A stretch of DNA of 64,000 bases, from assembly GCF_001676385.1 (NCBI RefSeq), contig NZ_LYVJ01000002.1, forward strand, positions 310,001-374,000, read 5' to 3'. Shown here piece after piece: positions 24,304-33,427 of the stretch. Within the stretch, counting starts at the first letter, position 1. The number at the start of each line of letters is the position of its first letter. The position numbers were made by a program, and so were the translations under genes. Origin of the DNA: Stenotrophomonas maltophilia. GTDB lineage: Bacteria > Pseudomonadota > Gammaproteobacteria > Xanthomonadales > Xanthomonadaceae. Below the pieces are notes generated by a model that had not been told where the DNA came from, searched no databases, and saw only the letters and a list, made by a program, of their open reading frames with translations.

Positions 24304-26352
24304 ATGTCACCCATTGCTGTACGCACGGTGTTCGCGCACCTGTTCGGCCTGGCCCTGCTGGGCGCGGCCTCGCTGGCATACGCGGCCCCGCAGGTCGCCA
24401 GTGTCGAATCACCGGGCAAGGTGCTCAAGGTCAGCCTGGTGCTGGACGGCGGCACCGCGCGTTACCGTGTCGAGCGCCTCGGCGACACCGTGGTGGAGGA
24501 TTCGAAGCTCGGCTTCGCACTGCGCGACGGCCGCCTGGATCGCGATTTCGCCCTGCTGGGCCAGCAGCGGCGCAGCATCGATGACACCTGGGAGCAGCCT
24601 TGGGGCGAGCGCCGGGTCACCCGCAACCATTTCAACGAACTGACCGTTCAGCTGGCCGAAACCACGGGTGGCAAGCGCCGGCTGGATGTGGTGTTCCGGG
24701 TCTACGACGACGGGCTCGGCTTCCGCTACGTGTTCCCCGAACAGCCGAACCTGCGCGAGGCGATCATCGACGACGAACTGACCGAGTTCGCCATCGCGCC
24801 AGAGTCCACTGCCTGGTGGATTCCCGCCGGCGAGCCGATCCACTACGAATACCTGTACCAGCGCACGCCGCTGCGCGAGGTGCCGCTGGTGCATACGCCG
24901 ATGACCCTGCGCAGCCGCGATGGCCTGCACGTGGCCATCCACGAGGCCGCGCTGGTGGACTACGCCGGCATGTGGCTGCGCCGCACCGAGGGCCAGCGCC
25001 TGCGTGCGCAGCTCTCGCCCTCGGCCGAAGGGTGGAAGGTGCGCCGCGCCCTGCCCTTCGCCACGCCGTGGCGCACGCTGCAGATCGCCGACCGCGCCGG
25101 CGGCCTGGTCGAATCGGACCTGGTCCTCAACCTCAACGAACCCAACGCACTGGGCGATGTGAGTTGGGTGAAGCCGGCCAAGTACCTGGGCGTGTGGTGG
25201 TCGATGCACCTGGACAATGAAAGCTGGGCGACCGGGCCGAAGCATGCGGCCACCACCGCCCAGACGAAGAAGGTGATCGACTTCGCCGCCGCACACGGCT
25301 TCCGTGGCGTGCTGGTGGAAGGCTGGAACCCGGGCTGGGACGGCATGTGGGTGGGCAACGGCTACGACTTCGATTTCACCCGCGCCACGCCGGACTTCGA
25401 TATCGAAGCGCTGTCGGCGTATGGCTTGAAGAAGGGCGTGCACCTGATCGGCCATCATGAAACCGGCTGCGCCATCGAGCACTACGAGGACCAGCTGGGC
25501 GCTGCGCTGGACCTGTATGCGCGGCTCGGCGTGGACCAGTTCAAGACCGGCTACGTCTGCGACGACGGCCAGGTGGACCGTCGCAACCCGGCCGGTGGGC
25601 CGCTGTGGCGCGAGTGGCATGACGGGCAGTTCATGGCCCGCCATCACCTGAAGGTGGTGCAGGAAGCCGCGCGCCGGCAGCTGTCGGTGAACGCGCATGA
25701 GCCGATCAAGGACACCGGCCTGCGTCGTACCTACCCCAACTGGATTTCGCGCGAAGGCGCACGCGGCATGGAGTACAACGCCTGGGGCCAGCCGCCGAAT
25801 CCGCCCGAGCATGAGGTCAACCTGGTGTTCACCCGCATGCTGGCCGGGCCGATGGACTACACCCCCGGCATCCTCAGCCTGAAGGGCCGCCACGGCCAGG
25901 CCATCCCCAGCACGCTGGCGCGGCAGCTGGCGCTGTACGTGGTGCTGTACAGCCCGATCCAGATGGCCGCCGACCTGCCCGAGCACTACCTGCAGCACCG
26001 CGAAGCGTTCCGCTTCATCGAGGACGTGGCGGTGGACTGGGAACAGAGCCACGTGCTCGATGGCGAAGTGGGCGACTACGTGACGATCGTGCGCCGCGAC
26101 CGCCACAGCCGCGACTGGTTCCTGGGCAGCATCACCGACGAGCATGGCCGTGTGCTGCCGGTCTCGCTGGGCTTCCTGGAACCGGGGGTGCGCTATCGCG
26201 CCGAGGTCTACCGTGATGGCGAGGATGCTGACTTCCGCAGCAACCCGTTTGCGTTCGCCCGCGAAACCCGCGAGGTCACCAGTACCGACGCGTTGACGCT
26301 GGTGCTGGCACCGGGCGGCGGCCAGGCCATCCGCTTCACGCCTGTTCACTGA
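24304..26352 (+). CDS. Exported GH97 alpha-glucosidase (SusB-like)
   Basis: The 682-residue enzyme has a signal peptide (AHLFGLALLGAASLAYA). It follows the GH97 plan: an N-terminal beta-sandwich to about residue 280, then a TIM barrel with GVLVEGWNPGWDG, GVHLIGHHETGC, VNAHEPIKDTG and WISREGARGMEYNAWG, and a C-terminal beta domain. The Glu residues in the barrel segments fit the glutamate-based machinery of SusB-type members that release glucose from alpha-glucans. GGGAGGGG at 24288-24295 suits ATG 24304; ATG 24298 is an alternative two codons earlier. It is divergent from the GH/MFS/GH13 operon and shares the operator. Confidence 0.9.
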   Translation: MSPIAVRTVFAHLFGLALLGAASLAYAAPQVASVESPGKVLKVSLVLDGGTARYRVERLGDTVVEDSKLGFALRDGRLDRDFALLGQQRRSIDDTWEQPWGERRVTRNHFNELTVQLAETTGGKRRLDVVFRVYDDGLGFRYVFPEQPNLREAIIDDELTEFAIAPESTAWWIPAGEPIHYEYLYQRTPLREVPLVHTPMTLRSRDGLHVAIHEAALVDYAGMWLRRTEGQRLRAQLSPSAEGWKVRRALPFATPWRTLQIADRAGGLVESDLVLNLNEPNALGDVSWVKPAKYLGVWWSMHLDNESWATGPKHAATTAQTKKVIDFAAAHGFRGVLVEGWNPGWDGMWVGNGYDFDFTRATPDFDIEALSAYGLKKGVHLIGHHETGCAIEHYEDQLGAALDLYARLGVDQFKTGYVCDDGQVDRRNPAGGPLWREWHDGQFMARHHLKVVQEAARRQLSVNAHEPIKDTGLRRTYPNWISREGARGMEYNAWGQPPNPPEHEVNLVFTRMLAGPMDYTPGILSLKGRHGQAIPSTLARQLALYVVLYSPIQMAADLPEHYLQHREAFRFIEDVAVDWEQSHVLDGEVGDYVTIVRRDRHSRDWFLGSITDEHGRVLPVSLGFLEPGVRYRAEVYRDGEDADFRSNPFAFARETREVTSTDALTLVLAPGGGQAIRFTPVH

Positions 26353-26376
26353 ACGTTTTCGGGCCTGCGCGTCCCT

Positions 26377-26450
26377 GTAGCGCCCGAGCCCACGCTCGGG
26401 CGGCGGTGCGCAGCACCAGAACGCAGCCGAGCGTGGGCTCGGCTCTACAG
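26377..26450. repeat. SMAG/REP pair of inverted hairpins
   Basis: It opens TGTAGCGCCCGAGCCCACGC and ends GAGCGTGGGCTCGGCTCTAC. It fills the 3' side of GH97, upstream of the operator at 26492. Confidence 0.8.
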
Positions 26451-26491
26451 AACGAGACACCTGAAAGCGATTACATCCCTGCATCCGCCAT

Positions 26492-26505
26492 TGAATACGT
26501 ATGCA
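26492..26505. promoter_or_regulatory. LacI-type operator upstream of the TonB receptor gene
   Basis: TGAATACGTATGCA is the exact reverse complement of the sites at 24211 and 31327. It lies 125 bp before the TonB receptor start. Confidence 0.82.
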
Positions 26506-26629
26506 GGGTGATTCCCGCGAAGTATGCGCTGCCTACCATAGCGGCGACGACAGCGGCCACCGCGTCGCACGTTCACGGCCCCGCCGGAACGCTCACAAAT
26601 CGATCTGCAACATTGCCTGGGAGGGGAAA

Positions 26630-29386
26630 ATGTTGAACCACAAGCGCAGCGCGCTGAGTCTGGCGCTGGCCGTTGTGCTGGCGCCGTCGCTGGCCTCGGC
26701 TCAATCCACGCAGAACACCACGCCGCCAGCCGGCACCGCCGCCACCAACCTGGACACCGTGCAGGTCACCGGCATCCGTCGCGGCATCGAGAGCGCGATC
26801 GCGGTCAAGCAGGACGCCACTTCGGTGGTCGAGGCGATCTCCGCCGAAGACATCGGCAAGCTGCCCGACGTCAGCATCGCCGAATCGATCTCGCGCCTGC
26901 CCGGCCTGGCCGCGCAGCGCGTGGCCGGCCGTGCGCAGGTGATCAGCGTGCGCGGCCTGTCGCCGGACTTCGCCACCACCCTGCTCAACGGCCGCGAAGT
27001 GGTCAGTACCGGCGACAATCGCAGCGTCGAGTTCGACCAGTACCCGTCCGAGCTGGTCAATGGCGTGACCGTGTACAAGACGCCTGATGCGGCACTGGTC
27101 GGCCAGGGCCTCTCCGGCACCATCGACATGCAGACTGCGCGCCCGTTGAGCTTCCCCGACCGCGTCATCGCGGTCAGCGGCCGCCTGCAGAAGAGCTCGC
27201 TGGGCGAGGCCGCCAACGTCGATGAGTTCGGCAACCGCTTCAGTGCCAGCTACATCGACCAGTTCCTTGACAAGACCCTGGGCATCGCCATCGGCTATGC
27301 GCACAGCGACATGCCGATCCAGGAAAACCAGGTCGGCCTGTACGAGCCGTGGACCACCGAGCATACCGACAAGGGCGACCGCCCGGGCGTGGGTGCCGGC
27401 ACCTACTTCTCCGATGGCATCAAGGCACTGCGCCGTACCGGCAACAACAAGCGCGACGGCGTGATGGCCACGATCCAGTTCCGGCCGAACAACAGCTGGA
27501 CCAGCACCTTCGACGCGTTCCACACCGAAGCCGAGCAGATCGACACCGCCAACCAGTTCGAACTCAACCTGAGCAACTACAACGGCGGCTATATGCCTGG
27601 CCTGCTGATCAGCAACCCGCAGATCAATGCCAACGGCTCCTTCACCGGTGGCACCGCCAGCGGCGTCTACCCGCTGGTGCGCGGCATGTACAACAAGCGC
27701 AAGGACAAGATCGACGCCTTCGGCTGGAACAACGAGTTCAACTTCGCCGGGGTGAAACTGGTCGCCGACCTGAACTACTCCAAGGCCACGCGTGACGAGC
27801 TGAACCTGGAGAACAACCTGCAACTTACTCCCATGCCGCAGCTGGATACGATCGGCGTGGCGATCCGGCAGGACGGCTTCTCGCAGATCAGCCCGGGTCT
27901 GGACTACTCCAACCCTGACGCGCTGTTCCTGACCAACACCATCTACGGCTCCGGCTACGGCAAGGTGCCGAAGGTGGAGGATCGGCTGAAGGGGGCCAAG
28001 CTGGCCGCGACCATCGCGCTGCCTGAAGCGATGGCATCGTGGGCACCGGACCTGGACATCGGCGTGAACTACGCAGATCGCCGCAAGGTGAAAACCCAGT
28101 CCGAAGGCAACATCCTGCTCGGTGCACAGGGCGATGCCAATATCGCCCCGGACCTGCAGTACGATCCGGTCAACCTCGGCTTCGCCGGGCTCGGCACCAT
28201 TCCGGCCTGGAACGTGCCTGCCGCCGTGGCGCGCTACATGACCTTCAATCCGGTCGACAACCTGGACTATCTGATTCCCAAGTCGTGGACCGTGCAGGAA
28301 AAGATCACCACGGCCTGGGCGCGCCTGAACATCAATACCGACATCGGCGTGGTCGGCGTGCGCGGCAACATCGGCGTGCAGATGCAGCACACCGACCAGA
28401 GCTCGGACTCGCGTTACTGGGACAGCTCGCAGGCCGCCGGAAACAACATCCAGCCCTATTCGAACGGCCGGACCTACAATGACTGGCTGCCAAGCCTGAA
28501 CCTGGCCTTCCTGTTCCCGCACCAGCAGACGCTGCGCTTTGCCGCCGCCAAGCAGGTCGCGCGCCCGCGCGTGGACCAGATGCGCGCGGGCCTGGAGTTC
28601 GGCGTGGACACCAGCACCGGCCGCCCCGGCGGCAGCGGCGGCAATCCCCTGCTGGATCCCTGGCGCGCGACCGCACTGGACCTGTCCTACGAAAAGTACT
28701 TCGGCGAGAAGGCCTATGTGGCCGCGGCGATCTTCTACAAGGACCTGAAGAGCTACGTCTATACCCAGTCGGTAGACGACTACGACTTCACCGAACTGCT
28801 GGGCAGCTACGTGCCACCGCCGGGCATGACCACGCCCGTGCTCACCACCGGTACTTTCTCGGCTCCGCAGAACGGCAAGGGCGGCACGCTGAAAGGCCTG
28901 GAACTGACCGCGTCGTTCCCGCTGGACATGCTGACCGACAGCCTGCGTGGCTTCGGCGTGCAGGCCAGCGCGACGTTCAACAAGAGTGACATCAAGATCC
29001 TCGACCCGGAAAGCGCCTCCAGCGTCGGCACCGATCCGATCAGCCTGCCCGGCCTGTCCGACCGCGTCTACAACTTCACCGCCTACTTCGAGCGCAATGG
29101 CTTCGAGGCCCGCGTGAGCCAGCGCCGCCGTTCGGACTTCATCGGCGAGATCGGCAATTTCAACGGCAACCGCAGCCTGCGTTACGTGGTGGGCGAGAAC
29201 GTGACCGATGCACAGGTCAGCTACACCTTCAGCGACAGCAGTGCCCTGCGCGGCCTGACCCTGCTGCTGCAGGGCAGCAACCTGACCAATGAGCCGTACC
29301 GCACCTATGCCGGCAGCAAGGACCGCCCGCTGGAGTACATCGAGTGGGGCCGCACCTACATGCTGGGCGTCAACTACAAGTTCTGA
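26630..29386 (+). CDS. TonB-dependent receptor for maltodextrins
   Basis: The 918-residue outer-membrane receptor begins with a signal peptide (SLALAVVLAPSLASA). A TonB-box-like stretch (LDTVQVTGIRRG) and the plug domain (IGKLPDVSIAESISRLPGL) follow. A long beta-barrel region ends in the aromatic residue of LGVNYKF. These features are typical of the Xanthomonas/Caulobacter receptor group used for plant oligosaccharides. The operator at 26492, shared with amylase-type genes, makes maltodextrin the likely ligand. No SusD-like partner is present. GGGAGGGG precedes ATG 26630. A strong terminator follows at 29479. Confidence 0.88.
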   Translation: MLNHKRSALSLALAVVLAPSLASAQSTQNTTPPAGTAATNLDTVQVTGIRRGIESAIAVKQDATSVVEAISAEDIGKLPDVSIAESISRLPGLAAQRVAGRAQVISVRGLSPDFATTLLNGREVVSTGDNRSVEFDQYPSELVNGVTVYKTPDAALVGQGLSGTIDMQTARPLSFPDRVIAVSGRLQKSSLGEAANVDEFGNRFSASYIDQFLDKTLGIAIGYAHSDMPIQENQVGLYEPWTTEHTDKGDRPGVGAGTYFSDGIKALRRTGNNKRDGVMATIQFRPNNSWTSTFDAFHTEAEQIDTANQFELNLSNYNGGYMPGLLISNPQINANGSFTGGTASGVYPLVRGMYNKRKDKIDAFGWNNEFNFAGVKLVADLNYSKATRDELNLENNLQLTPMPQLDTIGVAIRQDGFSQISPGLDYSNPDALFLTNTIYGSGYGKVPKVEDRLKGAKLAATIALPEAMASWAPDLDIGVNYADRRKVKTQSEGNILLGAQGDANIAPDLQYDPVNLGFAGLGTIPAWNVPAAVARYMTFNPVDNLDYLIPKSWTVQEKITTAWARLNINTDIGVVGVRGNIGVQMQHTDQSSDSRYWDSSQAAGNNIQPYSNGRTYNDWLPSLNLAFLFPHQQTLRFAAAKQVARPRVDQMRAGLEFGVDTSTGRPGGSGGNPLLDPWRATALDLSYEKYFGEKAYVAAAIFYKDLKSYVYTQSVDDYDFTELLGSYVPPPGMTTPVLTTGTFSAPQNGKGGTLKGLELTASFPLDMLTDSLRGFGVQASATFNKSDIKILDPESASSVGTDPISLPGLSDRVYNFTAYFERNGFEARVSQRRRSDFIGEIGNFNGNRSLRYVVGENVTDAQVSYTFSDSSALRGLTLLLQGSNLTNEPYRTYAGSKDRPLEYIEWGRTYMLGVNYKF

Positions 29387-29478
29387 CCACCACCGGGTCG
29401 TGCCGGCCGTTGGCCGGCAACCACCCCATCGGTAGCGCCGGGCCATGCCCGGCGACGGAAGCCAGGGAGCAGGACCGG

Positions 29479-29504
29479 AAACCCGCTGCGCAGGCAGCGG
29501 GTTT
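29479..29504 (+). terminator. Intrinsic terminator after the TonB receptor gene
   Basis: AAACCCGCTGC pairs with GCAGCGGGTTT around a 4-nt loop, followed by TCTTTC. It stands 92 bp beyond the receptor stop codon. Confidence 0.8.
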
Positions 29505-29564
29505 TCTTTCGCCCGGTCACCGGCAGGCCACCGACCGGCGCCCGGCCATGCCGCCCACAAAAAA

Positions 29565-29590
29565 GGGACGGGGCGCGTCGGCCCCGTCCC
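29565..29590 (-). terminator. Intrinsic terminator after the GH13 alpha-glucosidase gene
   Basis: On the minus strand GGGACGGGGC pairs with GCCCCGTCCC and is followed by a run of six T. It lies 28 bp past the alpha-glucosidase stop. Confidence 0.85.
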
Positions 29591-29617
29591 CGCAAGTACC
29601 GCCACCGGAGAAAACGG

Positions 29618-31231
29618 TCAGCTGCGCCGGGCGCAATACACCGCGCGTGGCGGCAGCTGGAGTTCATTGCCCTGCACCATGCCCGCATCCGGGCCCGGTA
29701 CCGCCACCTGCTGCCAGTTGCCAGGCGGCAGCGGATGGCTCACCGCCTCGGCCGACAGGTTGAAGGCCAGCAGGAGGGTTTCATCTGCAAGCATACGCTC
29801 GAACAGCAGCACCGGCTCGGCGCTTTCAATGAATCTGATGTTGCCATGCAGGAGGGCTGGCTGGTTACGCCGCCAGGCCAGGAACGCACGGAAAGCCGCC
29901 AATACCGAGTGCGGGTCGCGCTCCTGCACGGCCACCGCCGCCGCCCGGTGCTCGGCCGGGATCGGCAGCCAGGGCTGCCCGGTGGTGAAGCCGGCCAGCG
30001 GCGCATCGGTCCACGGCATGGGTGTACGGCAGCCGTCGCGGCCCTTGAAATTGGGCCAGAAGGCGATGCCATAGGGATCCTGCAGGGCCTCGAACGGTAC
30101 CTCGGCCTCGGCCAGGCCGAGCTCCTCGCCCTGGTACAGGCAGATCGAACCGCGCAGCGAACACAGCATCGCCACCAGCATCCGGGCCAGGCGCGGGTCG
30201 GCCGGGTGACCGCCCCAGCGGCTGACCGCCCGCTCCACATCGTGATTGGACACCGCCCAGCACGGCCAGCCTTCAGTCATCGCCGCTTCAAGGCGCGACA
30301 CCGTATCGCGGATGTAGGCCGCGCTGTAGTCGTCCACCAGCAGCTCGAAGCTGTAGCCCATGTGCAGGCGGCCGTCACGGGTGTACTCCGCGGTGGTCGC
30401 CAGCGAATCCTCCGAGGAGATCTCGCCCAGGCTGACCGCCCCCGGGTATTGATCCAGCAGGGCGCGCAGGCGCTGCAGGAACGCCAGATTCTCCGGCTGG
30501 GTGTTGTTGTAGTAGTGGTACTGGTAGGCGTACGGGTTGTCCGGGCTGAAGCCGCGGCCCACCCGCTTGCCGGCGGGCTTGGCCGGGTTGTCGCGCAGTT
30601 GTGCGTCGTGGAAGCAGAAGTTGATCGCATCCAGGCGGAAGCCATCCACGCCGCGGTCCAGCCAGAAGCGCACGTTGTCCAGGGTGGCCTGCTGTACATC
30701 CGGGTGATGGAAGTTCAGGTCCGGCTGATCGACCAGGAAGTTGTGCAGGTAATACTGCTCTCGGCGCGGCTCCCACTGCCAGGCGCATCCGCCGAACAGC
30801 GACAGCCAGTTGTTGGGCGGGGTGCCGTCCTCGCGCGGGTCGGCCCAGACGTACCAGTCCGCCTTCGGGTTGTTGCGGTCCTGGCGGCTCTCGCGGAACC
30901 AGGCATGCTCGATCGAGGTGTGGCTCAGCACCTGGTCGATCATCACCTTCAGGCCCAGGCCGTGGGCCTTGGCCAGCAGACGGTCGAAGTCGTCCAGGGT
31001 GCCGAACAGCGGGTCGACGTCGCGGTAATCGGCGATGTCATAGCCAAAGTCGGCCATCGGCGACTTGAAGAACGGCGAGATCCAGATCGCGTCCACGCCC
31101 AGTGCGGCGATGTGGTCCAGGTGCTGGATGATGCCCGGCAGATCGCCCACCCCATCACCGTTGGCATCGAGGTAACTGCGCGGGTAGATCTGATAGATGA
31201 CGGCTCCGCGCCACCATGGATAGTGCGACAT
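29618..31231 (-). CDS. Cytoplasmic GH13 alpha-glucosidase (oligo-1,6-glucosidase/XgtA type)
   Basis: The 537-residue enzyme opens WWRGAVIYQIYPRSYLDANG, the standard start of GH13 exo-alpha-glucosidases. It contains KVMIDQVLSHTS, GVDGFRLDAINFCFHD with the nucleophile Asp, SLGEISSED with the acid/base Glu and AVSNHDVERA with the third Asp. Length and motifs resemble the Xanthomonas campestris alpha-glucosidase known for hydrolysis and transglucosylation of maltose. It has no signal peptide, so it should act on sugars brought in by the symporter at 20372. ATG 31231 has GGAGGGG upstream. The operator at 31327 lies about 95 bp upstream. Confidence 0.92.
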   Translation of the reverse strand: MSHYPWWRGAVIYQIYPRSYLDANGDGVGDLPGIIQHLDHIAALGVDAIWISPFFKSPMADFGYDIADYRDVDPLFGTLDDFDRLLAKAHGLGLKVMIDQVLSHTSIEHAWFRESRQDRNNPKADWYVWADPREDGTPPNNWLSLFGGCAWQWEPRREQYYLHNFLVDQPDLNFHHPDVQQATLDNVRFWLDRGVDGFRLDAINFCFHDAQLRDNPAKPAGKRVGRGFSPDNPYAYQYHYYNNTQPENLAFLQRLRALLDQYPGAVSLGEISSEDSLATTAEYTRDGRLHMGYSFELLVDDYSAAYIRDTVSRLEAAMTEGWPCWAVSNHDVERAVSRWGGHPADPRLARMLVAMLCSLRGSICLYQGEELGLAEAEVPFEALQDPYGIAFWPNFKGRDGCRTPMPWTDAPLAGFTTGQPWLPIPAEHRAAAVAVQERDPHSVLAAFRAFLAWRRNQPALLHGNIRFIESAEPVLLFERMLADETLLLAFNLSAEAVSHPLPPGNWQQVAVPGPDAGMVQGNELQLPPRAVYCARRS

Positions 31232-31326
31232 CGACAGCCCCCCTCCGGGCATGCGGGACCCGCCGGCAGCGGGCCGAAATCCTGATTCCGCAAGCTTAGC
31301 GGCGGCCTCCCGGGCATGGCACAGCC

Positions 31327-31340
31327 TGCATACGTATTCA
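31327..31340. promoter_or_regulatory. LacI-type operator upstream of the alpha-glucosidase gene
   Basis: TGCATACGTATTCA is identical to the copy at 24211-24224. It is placed between the alpha-glucosidase (start 31231, minus) and ispB (start 31446, plus); the former is the plausible target. Confidence 0.82.
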
Positions 31341-31412
31341 CGCGGGCGGCAGGCGCGTCCGGGCCGCAGCGGCGGGCCAGCACGGCATGCGACGGAATTC
31401 ACGGGTAGCGCC

Positions 31413-31418
31413 TATAAT
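31413..31418 (+). promoter_or_regulatory. Probable -10 element of ispB
   Basis: TATAAT lies 28 bp before the ispB start codon. No convincing -35 is seen at the usual distance, so only the -10 is marked. Confidence 0.45.
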
Positions 31419-31445
31419 CAACGGTGAGCCTGAAAGCCTGATCGC

Positions 31446-32444
31446 ATGACCATCACCGAAGACACCCGTCCCGCCCTGGGCCTGCCCCAGATCCAGTCGC
31501 TTGCCGCGGCCGACATGGCCGCCGTCGATGCCCTGATCCGGCGCCGGCTGTCTTCGGATGTCGTGCTGATCAACCAGATCGCCGACCACATCATTTCCGC
31601 CGGCGGCAAGCGCTTGCGCCCGATGCTGGTGATGCTGGCCGGCCACGCGGTCGGCCAGGCCGGTCCGGAACATCACCAGCTGGCGGCGATCATCGAATTC
31701 ATCCATACCTCCACGCTGCTGCACGACGACGTCGTGGACGAATCCAGCCTGCGCCGTGGCCGCAGCACCGCCAACGCGCTCTGGGGCAACGCGCCGAGCG
31801 TGCTGGTCGGCGACTTCCTGTACTCGCGCAGCTTCCAGCTGATGGTCGAACTGGAGCGCATGGCGGTGATGCAGATCCTGGCCGATGCCACCAACCGCAT
31901 CGCCGAGGGCGAGGTGCTGCAGCTGCTGCACGTGCACAATCCGGACACCGACGAAGCCGCCTACCTGCGCGTGATCGAGCGCAAGACCGCGGTGCTGTTC
32001 GCCGCCGGCACCCGCCTGGGTGCGCTGGCCAGCGGAGTGGATGAAACAACCCAGCAGGCCCTGTTCGACTACGGCATGCACCTGGGCTACGCCTTCCAGA
32101 TCGCCGATGACGTGCTGGACTACTCGGCCAATGCCGAGGAGCTGGGCAAGAATCTCGGCGACGATCTGGCCGAAGGCAAGGCGACGCTGCCGCTGATCCA
32201 TGCGATGGCCCACTCCGACGACGCCACCCGCGAGCGCCTGCGTACCATCGTGCAGGACGGCGACGCCTCGGCGATGCCGGAAGTGCTGGCCGCGATCCGC
32301 GCCACCGGCGGCCTGGAGTACAGCCGCCGTCGCGCCGAAGAATATGCCGAGGCTGCCGAGCGCGCGCTCGATGGCCTGGCCGACAACGATGCCGTGGCCG
32401 CCCTGCGTGGCCTGGCCCGCTACGCAGTGCAGCGCTCGCATTGA
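31446..32444 (+). CDS. ispB: Octaprenyl (polyprenyl) diphosphate synthase
   Basis: The 332-residue enzyme extends farnesyl diphosphate with isopentenyl units to make the ubiquinone side chain. It has both aspartate-rich motifs, DDVVD at 94-98 and DDVLD at 221-225, and the substrate-binding GKRLRP at 54-59. Residues before the first motif (STLLHDD) are small, as expected for a long-chain synthase. It is cytosolic and transcribed alone, with a TATAAT just upstream and a repeat pair downstream. Confidence 0.93.
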   Translation: MTITEDTRPALGLPQIQSLAAADMAAVDALIRRRLSSDVVLINQIADHIISAGGKRLRPMLVMLAGHAVGQAGPEHHQLAAIIEFIHTSTLLHDDVVDESSLRRGRSTANALWGNAPSVLVGDFLYSRSFQLMVELERMAVMQILADATNRIAEGEVLQLLHVHNPDTDEAAYLRVIERKTAVLFAAGTRLGALASGVDETTQQALFDYGMHLGYAFQIADDVLDYSANAEELGKNLGDDLAEGKATLPLIHAMAHSDDATRERLRTIVQDGDASAMPEVLAAIRATGGLEYSRRRAEEYAEAAERALDGLADNDAVAALRGLARYAVQRSH

Positions 32445-32451
32445 TGGCGGC

Positions 32452-32512
32452 GTGCCGACCAACGGTCGGCACCTACCAGGGCGGGTGGTGCCGACCGTTG
32501 GTCGGCACTACA
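32452..32512. repeat. GTCGGCAC-type REP pair
   Basis: GTGCCGACCAACGGTCGGCAC and its near copy GTGCCGACCGTTGGTCGGCAC flank a short spacer; each is a hairpin and the second is followed by TACA. The last bases overlap the 3' end of the dienelactone hydrolase gene, so the repeat borders its stop codon. Confidence 0.7.
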
Positions 32513-33293
32513 TGAAACGCTCCTCAAAGAACTCGTCCAACGCCTTCCAGGCGCGCTTGGCCGCACGCTCGTTGTACTGGCAACCTGGCGGACTGTTGGC
32601 ATCGCGCTCGGCGAAGCAGTGCACCGCGCCGCTGTAGTTGGTGAACTCCCAATCGACCTTGGCCGCGTCCATTTCCTTCTGGAAAGCGGCGATGTCCTCG
32701 GCAGTCACGCTCCTGTCGTCGGCCCCGTTGAGCACCAGCACTGAAGGATGGCTGCCACCGGCCTGCGCCGGCAGCGGTGAACCCAACCCGCCATGCAGGC
32801 TGACCACACCGGCCAGCGGCGCACCGGCACGGGCCAGTTCCAGCACCGTGGTGCCGCCGAAGCAGAAGCCGACCGCACCGATCCGGCTGGCGTCCAGCGG
32901 CACCCTGCCAGCCTGCGCCTTGAGCACGTTCACCGCCTCCAGCGCGCGGGCGCGCAGCAGGGGACGGTCGTTGCGCAGCTTGCTGGCCACCGGCCCGGCC
33001 TCGGCATCGGTCTTTGGCCGCACGTCCCTGCCGTAGACATCGGCCACCAGCACCACGTAGTCATCGCCGGCCAGCTGCTTGGCCTTCTCGACGGCCGATT
33101 CGTTCACGCCCTTCCAGTTCGGCACCATCACCAGGCCAGGGCGCTTGTCGCTGTCGCCGTCGTCATAGACCAGCACGCCACTGAAGGTCGTACCCTGGTG
33201 TTTCCACTCCACCGGCTGGGTCTTCATCGCCGCCCACGCCGGCATCGCTGCCAACCCCAGCATCATCGCCACACCGCATCGCCAACGATTCAT
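32508..33293 (-). CDS. Exported dienelactone hydrolase family protein
   Basis: The 261-residue alpha/beta hydrolase has a signal peptide (AMMLGLAAMPAWAA). It carries the cysteine nucleophile motif GFCFGG (around residue 141), an Asp in LNGADDRSVTAED and the catalytic His in SGAVHCFAE, so the Cys-Asp-His triad of the family is complete. Cleavage of a lactone or ester outside the cytoplasm is likely; the substrate is unknown. ATG 33293 has GGAG upstream. The gene is divergent from the SMI1/KNR4 gene, and the region between them is taken up by an inverted pair of GGGGACGGAGGGG repeats. Confidence 0.85.
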   Translation of the reverse strand: MNRWRCGVAMMLGLAAMPAWAAMKTQPVEWKHQGTTFSGVLVYDDGDSDKRPGLVMVPNWKGVNESAVEKAKQLAGDDYVVLVADVYGRDVRPKTDAEAGPVASKLRNDRPLLRARALEAVNVLKAQAGRVPLDASRIGAVGFCFGGTTVLELARAGAPLAGVVSLHGGLGSPLPAQAGGSHPSVLVLNGADDRSVTAEDIAAFQKEMDAAKVDWEFTNYSGAVHCFAERDANSPPGCQYNERAAKRAWKALDEFFEERFM

Positions 33294-33310
33294 GCGCCTG
33301 CTCCGCAAGA

Positions 33311-33419
33311 AAAAGGGGACGGAGGGGATTAAGCCGCAATTGCCCCTCCCGCGTCGCATTCTGCATTGGCGGCGTGACGCAGGTGTGGTTGGATACGACT
33401 TAATCCCCTCCGTCCCCTT
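33311..33419. repeat. Inverted pair of GGGGACGGAGGGGATTAAG repeats
   Basis: One copy is at 33311-33333 and its reverse complement at 33399-33419, with a 65-bp centre. The copies face inward and almost fill the space between two divergent genes. A third copy occurs at 58910-58932. Confidence 0.8.
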
Positions 33420-33427
33420 CTTGTCGC

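Noticed and set aside
26573..29605. A 1010-codon open frame antisense to the TonB receptor
   Set aside because: High GC makes long antisense frames common. Its product is Val/Arg/Gly/His-rich without motifs, while the sense strand has a full receptor.
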